Below, piece by piece: positions 17,096 through 24,632 of a stretch of 64,000 nucleotides of DNA. Source of the stretch: UBA6107 sp038562455. GTDB taxonomy: Bacteria; Chloroflexota; Anaerolineae; Anaerolineales; Anaerolineaceae. The stretch spans positions 1-64,000 of the forward strand of contig JBCFBD010000002.1 in the NCBI GenBank assembly GCA_038562455.1, in the 5' to 3' direction. The position numbers and the translations under genes are program-made. The notes under the pieces were generated by a model. The model ran no database searches, was not told the DNA's origin, and saw only the letters and a list, made by a program, of their open reading frames with translations. Position 1 is the first letter of the stretch, and each line of letters opens with the position of its first letter.

Positions 17096-17142
17096 ATGCG
17101 ATCCTCCATGAAGAGTATTGATCGTAGTTATAAGCAAGGAAA

Positions 17143-19026
17143 TTACTTGAAATCTTCATTAATCCATGATAGCTGAAGTTCGGCCAGTTTTTGAGGAGTT
17201 GGTGAGCCATTTTCATCCCAACCTGATAACAGATAGTAAGTTGAAATTGCTGAATCTATTTCGTTGTGGTCAAGCTTTACCCCATCAGTTGGACCGCCTT
17301 TTAATGGTAAGAACAGTTTTTCTGGTAATTTATCATCAGCTCGAGTAAAACCTTCTCGTTTATTGAAGGAACGCATCATATTTATTGACCGTTCCCCAAT
17401 AAGGAGACACTCCTTTAAATCTAAATCCCACCCTGTTACAGCATTTATCATCTCAACCATTTGTTGGGTATCATACAATTGCCAAGCAGCTCCCCATACG
17501 AATTGGCACAGACAAGCGGTATTTAAGAAACTTGCTAAACGTTGAGTCACCATGGTAAAACGCACTTTTTCTTCATTTAGCGATGTTAATGTTTGAGGCT
17601 TTGTTAAATTTAGAGCAGTCATTCTTTCACTTTGCTCCATGTAAAAAACATCATGCTCACTAGATTGATGATCTGCTCCATAAGGATTAACGGCGTATAT
17701 AAGAGCCATTGATCGCTTATTCTGCGGCAAATGAAGCGGAAGTGGATTTCCCTTTACGGAAAGTGCATTCTTAGTGGCTTGTGTACCCAGCTTTCTAGCT
17801 GCGGAGTCCATTCCCTCTGCAAGAAGATCCCCAAGGGCGTCTCGCTTAGCTATTTTGTGAATTAACTCAATCATTGCATCAGCGTTTCCAAATCGAAGTT
17901 GGATTCCATCAGTTTGTTCCTGGGTTAATATTCCTTTTTCAAACAAATCCATAACCCATGCGATTATTGATCCAGTGGTAATAGTATCCATTCCATATTT
18001 GCAGCACAGCTCATGAGCTTTTGCAATTGCGTTTAGATTTGAGACTCCACATAGACTGCCAAATGCGCCTATCGTTTCAAATTCTGGTCCTCCGTAACGT
18101 GGATCAACTTGATAATTCTTATCTTTGACTTCGACAACTCTTTTGCAACGCACGATGCAACCAAAGCAAGTTTCCCTTGCAATTAGGATCGTCTCTGACA
18201 TTTTTTCGCCAGATATTGATTCGGCCCCATCAAAAACACCACTTGACCAATTTTTAGTGGCTAACCCCCCCACCATTTGCTGAATGCTTACAAGTCCAGC
18301 GGTACCACTAATACCAGTACCGTAAGCACCGGAATTTTTAAAATTATCAGCACCCCAGCGGGATAATTCCTTCAGTTTTGGTTGGTCAAACACATCAATT
18401 TTTTGTTTTCCTCGGACAGCTATTGCTTTGAGATTCTTTGACCCCATGACCGCACCCATTCCAGTGCGACCATTTGCCCGAGAACACATATTTATTGCTG
18501 AGGCATAACGGACAAGATTCTCTCCCGCAATCCCTGTCTGCAATACCTGTATTTTTGAATCTTCTAACTCGTTTCGGATTAAGTCTTCTGTTTCGCCAGT
18601 CGGTTTTCCACATAGATGTGAAGCACTGCGAATTTCAACTTGCCCATCATGAATCCAAAGAAATACTGGTTTCTTCGCTTTCCCGTATATGATAAAGCCA
18701 TCAAATCCTGTACGTTTAGCTTCTGCTGGCCAGAAACCCCCCGCTTCTGATGTCCCAATTGCGTTTGTGAGAGGAGATTTAGCGCTCATTACAACACGAG
18801 ATTGTCCAGAAATTGGAATACCAGTAATGGGGCTTAATGTGATCGTTAAAATATTTTCCTTTGATAATGCGTCGATTTTAGGCGGTAAATACTTTAACAG
18901 GTAGTAAAGTCCCATCGCCTGTCCGCCCATGTATGTTCGGTAGAATTCATTGCCAGGTTCTTCAATTCTAATTGATCCAGTAGTTAGATCTACATGAAGT
19001 ATCTTATTATGGTAACCGTAGGACAT
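17143..19026 (-). CDS. Aldehyde:ferredoxin oxidoreductase family protein (tungsten-pterin)
   Basis: A 627-residue protein matching the AOR family in length. C287, C290 and C294 (CFGCIVRC) plus a later Cys in NTACLCQF would hold the 4Fe-4S cluster; the first 210 residues form the pterin-binding domain (GGQAMGLYYL, SGQSRVVMSAKSP, GRTGMGAVMGSKNLKAIAV). AOR enzymes oxidise aldehydes to acids with ferredoxin in anaerobes; the exact substrate is not readable. The start at 19026 has AGGAGG ahead of it. It lies between a binding-protein gene and the ATPase of the same transporter, so the imported compound or its breakdown product may be its substrate. Confidence 0.88.
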   Translation of the reverse strand: MSYGYHNKILHVDLTTGSIRIEEPGNEFYRTYMGGQAMGLYYLLKYLPPKIDALSKENILTITLSPITGIPISGQSRVVMSAKSPLTNAIGTSEAGGFWPAEAKRTGFDGFIIYGKAKKPVFLWIHDGQVEIRSASHLCGKPTGETEDLIRNELEDSKIQVLQTGIAGENLVRYASAINMCSRANGRTGMGAVMGSKNLKAIAVRGKQKIDVFDQPKLKELSRWGADNFKNSGAYGTGISGTAGLVSIQQMVGGLATKNWSSGVFDGAESISGEKMSETILIARETCFGCIVRCKRVVEVKDKNYQVDPRYGGPEFETIGAFGSLCGVSNLNAIAKAHELCCKYGMDTITTGSIIAWVMDLFEKGILTQEQTDGIQLRFGNADAMIELIHKIAKRDALGDLLAEGMDSAARKLGTQATKNALSVKGNPLPLHLPQNKRSMALIYAVNPYGADHQSSEHDVFYMEQSERMTALNLTKPQTLTSLNEEKVRFTMVTQRLASFLNTACLCQFVWGAAWQLYDTQQMVEMINAVTGWDLDLKECLLIGERSINMMRSFNKREGFTRADDKLPEKLFLPLKGGPTDGVKLDHNEIDSAISTYYLLSGWDENGSPTPQKLAELQLSWINEDFK

Positions 19027-19158
19027 TGATTCCTCCTCATGCTTGGGTAGGGTACCATTCAGTTCATGAGGTCCCCACCCAAGCACGTAATGACGAGTGG
19101 TAATGTTAGTTTTTCGACAAATATTGTGAAATTGCAGACATACAATCCTAATGTATTT

Positions 19159-20241
19159 CTACGATCCTGGCTCTAACCCTTTGGGCGTATCGATGTTGTA
19201 AATTGGTTTGATTTCTCCGCTTCCAATTTTCGCTTCAATATCTTGAGCAAATTTCATCGCAGTGTTAACACGATCAGCATACTTCGGGTTGTCATTTACG
19301 AATCTCGTTACATCATCCCAATTGACATAGACACCACCGTTCTGGAGATTCATGTACGTATGTTGTCCAAGAGGAAGAGTCCCCTCATTCAAGTAATCAC
19401 AGGCAACCTCCACACTTCTGGAGAAAGACCATCCTAACCATGACACAAAACCTTCTTTATAGAGGTCATAATTATCGCCGTTATCACCTGAGATGAGAAT
19501 ACCTGCTTCCTTGGCTGCTTCGATGACACCCAATTGGGTCTTCGATGCCTCTGTCTGAATGAAATCCACCCCGCGGCTGATCATTGCGCTCGCAATTTCT
19601 TTCCCAAGAGCAGGATCCTCCCAGTTATTTGCGAAACCGACTTCAACCGAGCATTCTGGGCAGGTTGCTTGTACGCCTTGCATGAATCCATTAATATCCG
19701 AGTTAATACTCTCACTAGGTTGTCCAGCGACAAAGCCTATTTTTTTACTTTCTGTCATCTTTGCTGCAAATGCACCCATCATGTAACCCGCTTCGAAGCC
19801 CCGAAATTCCGAACTCCAGATGTTTGGAATTTTTTCTTCACCAGCATTAATAAATTGGTAAATCGCAAAGAATTTTTGGTTGGGATTGTCTATAGCCACA
19901 ACCTTTGTTGCTTCACTCATTCCCGGGAAGGTTGTGATTATTAGATCGTATCCTTCCTTCACCATTGCTCGAACATCCTCTTCATTTCTTTCTGGTTGTA
20001 CTGATTCGAGTTTCTTTATCTCGTAACCATACTTCTGGGCGCATTGATCTAAACCCCGAGCATAATCATCCATTGGACCAAGGTCCCCAAAACGCGAATT
20101 GCCAATTAATAAGACGCGTAATGGTTTACTTTCAGTGTTTTCAGCCGGTTGGACTGGAGCAGCTGTTGGTGCTGCACAGCCAACTAAGAAACTCACTGTT
20201 AGTAGAACCCCAATCAAAATGCTTAAATATTTTGTTTTCAT
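19159..20241 (-). CDS. BMP-family substrate-binding lipoprotein
   Basis: A 360-residue lipoprotein. A signal peptide with lipobox LVGC (Cys at residue 22) is followed by a short Ala/Pro/Thr spacer and a two-lobed BMP/PnrA-type domain with DLGPMDDYARGLDQ, DLIITTFPGMSEA and KKIGFVAGQP. Relatives bind purine nucleosides or related compounds for ABC import. The spacer style matches Anaerolineae lipoproteins, including the second BMP protein in this window, so this AT-rich block may come from a related organism. GGAGG lies ahead of the ATG. Confidence 0.88.
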   Translation of the reverse strand: MKTKYLSILIGVLLTVSFLVGCAAPTAAPVQPAENTESKPLRVLLIGNSRFGDLGPMDDYARGLDQCAQKYGYEIKKLESVQPERNEEDVRAMVKEGYDLIITTFPGMSEATKVVAIDNPNQKFFAIYQFINAGEEKIPNIWSSEFRGFEAGYMMGAFAAKMTESKKIGFVAGQPSESINSDINGFMQGVQATCPECSVEVGFANNWEDPALGKEIASAMISRGVDFIQTEASKTQLGVIEAAKEAGILISGDNGDNYDLYKEGFVSWLGWSFSRSVEVACDYLNEGTLPLGQHTYMNLQNGGVYVNWDDVTRFVNDNPKYADRVNTAMKFAQDIEAKIGSGEIKPIYNIDTPKGLEPGS

Positions 20242-20307
20242 TCTTCCTCCGATTTTTTATTTATATACTTTTTTGTAGATCTTTGTGTAAGAAGATGTAG
20301 TTAAAAG

Positions 20308-20910
20308 TTAAATTAATGATTCGACTCTTAACTCAAATTCGCAAAATGGATCTCCATTTGCGCAACAACGGACTTCCTTACCCGAAACAGGTTTCCCAAT
20401 AATTTTTTCTATAGCGCCAGCAGTTACACCTGCTTCGTATACACATATTTTCATCCCAATGTTTGGCATTCCAAAGCAGTCTGCGCATTCATACGTCCTA
20501 TAGATGGCAAACTCGTCATCAGCTTTAACAACTTCTTGATGACCATATTTGTGCATGTCCGCAACATTGATCCCAGTAGCTAAAGCCTCAGGTAACCCCA
20601 TTCCCTCTCTTCGTGGAGCATCAAAGAAAGAACCAACCATCCGACCTACTTGATATGCGATGGGCATTAGCTCTGGAATCAATGCGAACATGAAAGTCTG
20701 GCGATCTCGCATGTACATTATCTGCATTTCGTTAGAAAAGTTGGGGCGAATTTGTGTCCCGTTGTCAAACATTTTTACTTGTTCAGAATAAGCTTTGATG
20801 AATCCTCCCCCGGCAAGTTTCTGAAGTTTTTCGTCCATATCTCTCAGTAATTCTTGATCAACTGGGCTTGGATTCGTTGTTAAAAAATTACGTAGTTCAT
20901 CCAATCGCAT
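20308..20910 (-). CDS. V4R-domain (4-vinyl reductase-like) protein
   Basis: A 200-residue protein. The second half reads as a V4R domain with TYECADCFGMPN, YEAGVTAGAIEKIIG and the closing CCANGDPFCEFEL. V4R domains bind small molecules or metal and often act as sensors next to regulators or transport genes. Two start codons are possible; 20910 has AAGGAG at a 7-base gap. It precedes the BMP lipoprotein gene and probably belongs to the same operon. A sensory or chaperone role is inference. Confidence 0.7.
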   Translation of the reverse strand: MRLDELRNFLTTNPSPVDQELLRDMDEKLQKLAGGGFIKAYSEQVKMFDNGTQIRPNFSNEMQIMYMRDRQTFMFALIPELMPIAYQVGRMVGSFFDAPRREGMGLPEALATGINVADMHKYGHQEVVKADDEFAIYRTYECADCFGMPNIGMKICVYEAGVTAGAIEKIIGKPVSGKEVRCCANGDPFCEFELRVESLI

Positions 20911-21019
20911 AATCATTCTCCTTCCTTGTCATCGAGTTGTGTGGTCAACAACAAACATAGACCTTAAGGATATGATTTTTCGAATAGTTTTTCTCCTTTC
21001 TCCTACGCAATTAGGGTGT

Positions 21020-21784
21020 TCACTTGTAACTGTGAGGTCGACGGATTAATTCAAATGAAATAATGTCTGACAAGTAATATTCATCTTCCCATAAAATTGG
21101 AATATCATGATCGTTAAAATTAATTTCTTCTATAACGATCACTGCTGTATTCGGACCTGGTTTATTAGGGAAATCTGGAAGATTACAGTTATCAAGCAGT
21201 CTTGGAGTAATCGATGATCGGCAATAAGCTATTTCCTGATTACAATTTTCCTTTAGAAACAGGAAGAAGGGTTCAGTAAACCCTTGTTTTAGCATTTCAG
21301 TTTGAGATATTTGGTCATTGAATAAATATACTGGTATCACGTTACGGCAATAAACTATGGGTTTATCATCAGCCGTAAATATTTTTCTCACTTCGAGAAC
21401 GGAATCATCAGTGGAGATCTTCAATGCTGCAGCTTCACGTGGTTTAGGATGCAATAATTCAGTACCTAATTCAAAAAGACCAGGAGTAAAACCGTTAAAT
21501 CGAATCATCTCAGTGAAATCAATAAAATCATTTAAGGTATTCGTAATTCTCGCAATTGAACTTACATAAGTACCAGAACCATGCTTCCTCTTGAGTATTC
21601 CTTTTGCTTCTAGAATTCCATAAGCATCACGCACAGTTCCACGACTTGTATTCAATAATTCAGCAAGGTTTTCTTCTGAAGGTAATTTTGATCCAACCAA
21701 ATATTCCCCCTCTGTTATTCGATCAAAAAGGATATCTGCAATTTGGTCAGATAATCGATCTTGCTTAATCGGTTTCGATAACAT
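21020..21784 (-). CDS. GntR-family regulator with UTRA-type effector domain
   Basis: A 254-residue protein. Residues about 8-75 are a GntR winged helix (RLSDQIADILFDRI, KLPSEENLAELLNTSRGTV, then a GILKRKHGSGTYV wing). The remainder has the alpha/beta pattern of a UTRA ligand domain (SVLEVRKIFTADDKPIVYCRN). It is first in the leftward series and probably senses the transported compound. A similar regulator serves the purine cluster at 46 kb. The start follows GAGGGGAG with almost no gap, so it is slightly uncertain. Confidence 0.85.
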   Translation of the reverse strand: MLSKPIKQDRLSDQIADILFDRITEGEYLVGSKLPSEENLAELLNTSRGTVRDAYGILEAKGILKRKHGSGTYVSSIARITNTLNDFIDFTEMIRFNGFTPGLFELGTELLHPKPREAAALKISTDDSVLEVRKIFTADDKPIVYCRNVIPVYLFNDQISQTEMLKQGFTEPFFLFLKENCNQEIAYCRSSITPRLLDNCNLPDFPNKPGPNTAVIVIEEINFNDHDIPILWEDEYYLSDIISFELIRRPHSYK

Positions 21785-22084
21785 CTCCCCTCAAATATGT
21801 TCGGAATGTAGATATCTTGTATTTGAAATTAAGACATTGGAAGAAAGTCGTCTTACAACTAATATATTAGCACAAAAAATTCTAAATTACTACACTCATT
21901 TAGATGGTCATTGAGAATTGGGTGACTATATTTATTAATTGTAAAAAAAATTTTTCAATATAATCCCCCGAGTAGTTGAAAAAGTATAATTATCCGCAAC
22001 AACTGTTGAGACGTTTAATAAGTTAGTTTTTGATCGAAGATGATATCTACGGTTAATTTTTGCATTCCAGATTTATTGGTACTA
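21785..22084. other. AT-rich junction without a gene
   Basis: About 300 very AT-rich bases that mark the switch from the AT-rich metabolic block to the GC-rich element genes. No gene, clear direct repeat or transposase remnant was found. Confidence 0.4.
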
Positions 22085-22726
22085 TTAATTCTCCGCGCTA
22101 TTTTCTATCAACACCAACGGCTTGCTACTGATCTCTCGTACCTGGCCCTCCACTATTTCCGCCACACCTTTCTCCAGGTATTCCGGGGGAAGGGTGATGT
22201 TCATCTGCTCGATGTTCACCCCGGATTTCCGCAAGAATTCATGCAACTCCGTCTTATCGGTTCCCTTGGGATCGAGAGCTTCCAAACCATTCAATCGGAT
22301 AATCTCAAAAGCCGCCTTGGCTTTGGCGGACGCCGGCGCCGTTGGGCTCACTAATATCTCCCGGATGGCACGGATAGCGGGGGAGAGCAGGTCTGTCAAG
22401 GCAGCTTGAGTGGCTTTCAGACGGGGGTCATGACCCAGTTCCGCGAAGTGCGCGTTGTAGACCTGCATGAACTCTTCCGTCTTGGTCAGGTCCTTCAGCC
22501 CGATGAGTGACAGCCCGCACTTCTCGGCGATCTCTTCCCAGGAATGATCTGCGTTTAAATCCAAAAATAGCGCCACAGCGGTTTCAACCTTCTGCTGCTT
22601 GATCAATTCCCTCCGTTCGTCTTTCCGCAACTTGATAGCTCTCTTGCCACTCGGCATCACCCGAGAGGCCATGGCGCCGGTCAGTTCGAGGTTACCCAGT
22701 TTCTTGTGCCTGCTGGTGTCGCCCAT
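22085..22726 (-). CDS. Terminase small subunit-like protein
   Basis: A 213-residue protein from the ATG at 22726 (GGAG ahead); an upstream in-frame extension is rejected because it crosses the divergent promoters. A helix-turn-helix-like stretch (SWEEIAEKCGLSLIGLKDL, about residues 62-80) is followed by a helical core (DLLSPAIRAIREILVS, then AKAAFEIIRLNG) typical of phage small terminase subunits that recognise packaging sites. The large subunit is not adjacent but more than 21 kb to the left. It could instead be another phage DNA-binding protein. Confidence 0.5.
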   Translation of the reverse strand: MGDTSRHKKLGNLELTGAMASRVMPSGKRAIKLRKDERRELIKQQKVETAVALFLDLNADHSWEEIAEKCGLSLIGLKDLTKTEEFMQVYNAHFAELGHDPRLKATQAALTDLLSPAIRAIREILVSPTAPASAKAKAAFEIIRLNGLEALDPKGTDKTELHEFLRKSGVNIEQMNITLPPEYLEKGVAEIVEGQVREISSKPLVLIENSAEN

Positions 22727-22757
22727 AAATCTCCGTGATAGGTTGCCTAACGGCAGA

Positions 22758-22786
22758 AGTATAGCATAATGGTAAGAGTTAGTCAA
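22758..22786 (-). promoter_or_regulatory. Promoter of the terminase-small-like gene
   Basis: On the minus strand TTGACT and TATACT are separated by 17 bases, about 30 bases before the ATG. Confidence 0.65.
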
Positions 22787-22793
22787 TAAGTGG

Positions 22794-22822
22794 TTGACAA
22801 CTGTTACATAATCTAGTATCAT
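22794..22822 (+). promoter_or_regulatory. Promoter of the ubiquitin-like operon
   Basis: TTGACA and TATCAT are separated by 17 bases. The two divergent -35 boxes face each other as GTCAA-N7-TTGAC, so one regulator could control both directions. Confidence 0.7.
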
Positions 22823-22838
22823 ATCTAAAGGAGGCAGA

Positions 22839-23138
22839 ATGACCGAATTAAATGTTCCACAAGAAGAAAGCGAACCCAGGATCGAGGATTTCATTCCAGA
22901 AGGGGGCTCATTCGAGCTGCCCGATCCCGACACCGTCATCAAGCTGATGACCTCGGGTGGCGATGAAGCGTACGTGATCGCCAACGCCCCCATGACCATC
23001 GGGGAAGCCATGCTCCAAAGCTCCCTGCGTATCATCGGTGCGGTGCAGTACTGGCTCAACGGCGCCCAGGTGGACGTCAATACCCAGGTGGGACCTGGTT
23101 CCACCGTCACCATCGTCGGCAGCGTGAAAGGCGGATGA
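22839..23138 (+). CDS. Ubiquitin-like protein ending in Gly-Gly
   Basis: A 99-residue protein. An acidic, flexible N-terminus of about 30 residues precedes a compact domain (about 32-97) with the beta-grasp pattern: strands around VIKLMTS and AYVIAN, a helix around IGEAMLQSSL, then YWLNGAQVD and TVTIVGSV. It ends exactly in KGG, the di-glycine used by ubiquitin, ThiS and MoaD for activation. The next genes encode E2-, JAMM- and E1-like proteins. AAAGGAGG precedes the ATG and a near-consensus promoter drives it. It is probably the modifier attached to target proteins. A purely sulfur-carrier role is the alternative but does not explain the E2 gene. Confidence 0.8.
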   Translation: MTELNVPQEESEPRIEDFIPEGGSFELPDPDTVIKLMTSGGDEAYVIANAPMTIGEAMLQSSLRIIGAVQYWLNGAQVDVNTQVGPGSTVTIVGSVKGG

Positions 23139-23154
23139 TCCTGTCCGCAAGACC

Positions 23155-23183
23155 GGGGTGCGGACCCACCGCACCCCTTTTTT
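23155..23183 (+). terminator. Intrinsic terminator between the Ubl and E2-like genes
   Basis: A perfect 9-bp GC-rich stem (GGGGTGCGG / CCGCACCCC), an ACCCA loop and six T residues. The ribosome site of the next gene starts only about four bases later, so it probably tunes downstream expression rather than ending the operon. Confidence 0.85.
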
Positions 23184-23196
23184 CGTGGAGGTTTCT

Positions 23197-23880
23197 ATGA
23201 AAATTGCTCCCAGAGCTCAATTATCGCAGGAGTTTGTGGATACCCTGCGCGAGATCTATACCGCTCGCCTGGAAGACTACAAGCGCGCCATCAAGGAGTA
23301 TCCCTACTCCCAGCAGGTGAACGCGTACTTTTCCAAGAACAAGATGCACATCGCCAAGCTGATCTCCCTGCTCAAGGACAAGAGTGCGTTTGATTTTGAG
23401 CTCACCCGCCTGCGCTCCTTGAATTACAGCGAGTACTGCATCAAGACCAATTCAAAGGGCTCCCGCTACCTGTGTGGGTTGTCCTTCCCCGTGGTCATCC
23501 CCATCGAGAGGGTCAAGCTCAACCTGGGTCCTTACTGGGTGTGCACCCTGGTCGATTTCCTCAAGGGCTGCGACCGCGACGGCATGCAGGGACAGAACGG
23601 CTACCGCTTTCATTTCTATCCCGAGAGGCAGGAGATGAGCGAGACCCGCACCCCGCATCACTACGGGTACTGGCAGAACTCCGAAACGCCCAGCTCGCCG
23701 CTGGATTACGGCTCGAGCACCTGCCTGGGCGGCTTCAACACCATTATCTACTCATTGGCGGCCTGCGGCGATGTGACCGAGTACCTGCGCAACTGCTTTA
23801 TCTACATCAACCGCCACAGCCCGGGTGACCAGCTGCGCTACTCCACCATCCGTTCGTTCCCCTGGGCGGAGGTGGTGTGA
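23197..23880 (+). CDS. E2-like ubiquitin-conjugating protein (prokaryotic type)
   Basis: A 227-residue protein from the ATG at 23197, which has GGAGG ahead of it. The C-terminal part carries an E2-like signature: TPHHYGY (H153-H154), then STCLGGF with C176 as the likely thioester Cys, then a helix-rich end (CGDVTEYLRNCFIYINRHSP). The pattern PH...CLG...GD resembles the prokaryotic E2 families of PRTRC-type and related Ub-like operons. The N-terminal 100 residues are helical and unfamiliar. Expected job: take the Ubl from the E1 and pass it to a target. The neighbours make this reading strong although overall sequence similarity to eukaryotic E2s is not visible. Confidence 0.65.
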   Translation: MKIAPRAQLSQEFVDTLREIYTARLEDYKRAIKEYPYSQQVNAYFSKNKMHIAKLISLLKDKSAFDFELTRLRSLNYSEYCIKTNSKGSRYLCGLSFPVVIPIERVKLNLGPYWVCTLVDFLKGCDRDGMQGQNGYRFHFYPERQEMSETRTPHHYGYWQNSETPSSPLDYGSSTCLGGFNTIIYSLAACGDVTEYLRNCFIYINRHSPGDQLRYSTIRSFPWAEVV

Positions 23881-24632
23881 TGCAGATCCAATTATCCGAT
23901 AGTGTCGCCCTGAAACTGATGACCTTCGGCAACATCACCGAGGGGTTGGAGTTTTCGGGGTTCGGGTTTGTTGAAGTGAAAGAGGAAAACATTTTTGTCT
24001 ACGATGTTGTAATACTCGACATCGGCAGCGAGGTGTGGACAGAGATCGATCCCAAAACCCTGATATCTCTCATGGAGCGGCCTGACGCTAGGAACATGAA
24101 GCTGTGGATCCACAAGCATCCATGCGGAGATGGCATTCCCGGAAAACACAACTGGTCGGGGACGGACAACACTACTATTTCAACTGCTCCTCTCGGCGGC
24201 CATCCTGAAATGGTGAAGTGGTCGTGTTCCATGGTTTTAACCCCGAGAGGGTGGGTGGGCAGGATCGACAACCACCTCAAGAAACTCACGCAGCACATTG
24301 AAGTGGTCCCGCAGTGCCGCGAGGCTTACGTCGTTTGCGACGCGATCCTGAAAAAGAAACCCCAGACCCACGTATTCCCTGGACTTGAGCACGAGATCTG
24401 GGGTGGGGAGTACAACGAGTTCACCTGCCTGGTGAAAGAGCGCTTCCCGGAAAGTTTGCTCAACGACCTGGGCATCCCCTTGGCGGACATGACCGACTTC
24501 CTGATCGACAGCTACTACGAAGGCGATGACGAGATGATGGACAGCTTTCTCGACCCCGCCATAACCAATCACCAGATCTTGAGAATGATCAAGGAAAGGA
24601 GCGTGGAAAGTGGATCACACCCGGCACATTGA
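23880..24632 (+). CDS. JAMM/JAB-domain isopeptidase-like protein
   Basis: A 250-residue protein. E24 (in LEFSGFG), H78-K-H80-P81, S93 and D96 form a JAMM zinc-peptidase motif, with a loop between HxHP and the S-x-x-D pair about five residues longer than usual. JAMM enzymes cut bonds after the Gly of ubiquitin-like proteins. As the Ubl here already ends in Gly-Gly, the likely role is removal of the modifier from targets. Start and stop of the neighbours overlap (TGATG with the E2-like gene, 23 bases with the E1 gene), so all are co-translated. The C-terminal 110 residues are unfamiliar and acidic. Confidence 0.75.
   Translation: MQIQLSDSVALKLMTFGNITEGLEFSGFGFVEVKEENIFVYDVVILDIGSEVWTEIDPKTLISLMERPDARNMKLWIHKHPCGDGIPGKHNWSGTDNTTISTAPLGGHPEMVKWSCSMVLTPRGWVGRIDNHLKKLTQHIEVVPQCREAYVVCDAILKKKPQTHVFPGLEHEIWGGEYNEFTCLVKERFPESLLNDLGIPLADMTDFLIDSYYEGDDEMMDSFLDPAITNHQILRMIKERSVESGSHPAH

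Noticed and set aside
22727..23113. N-terminal extension of the terminase-small-like frame
   Set aside because: It would cover the divergent promoters and the Ubl gene; ATG 22726 has a ribosome site.
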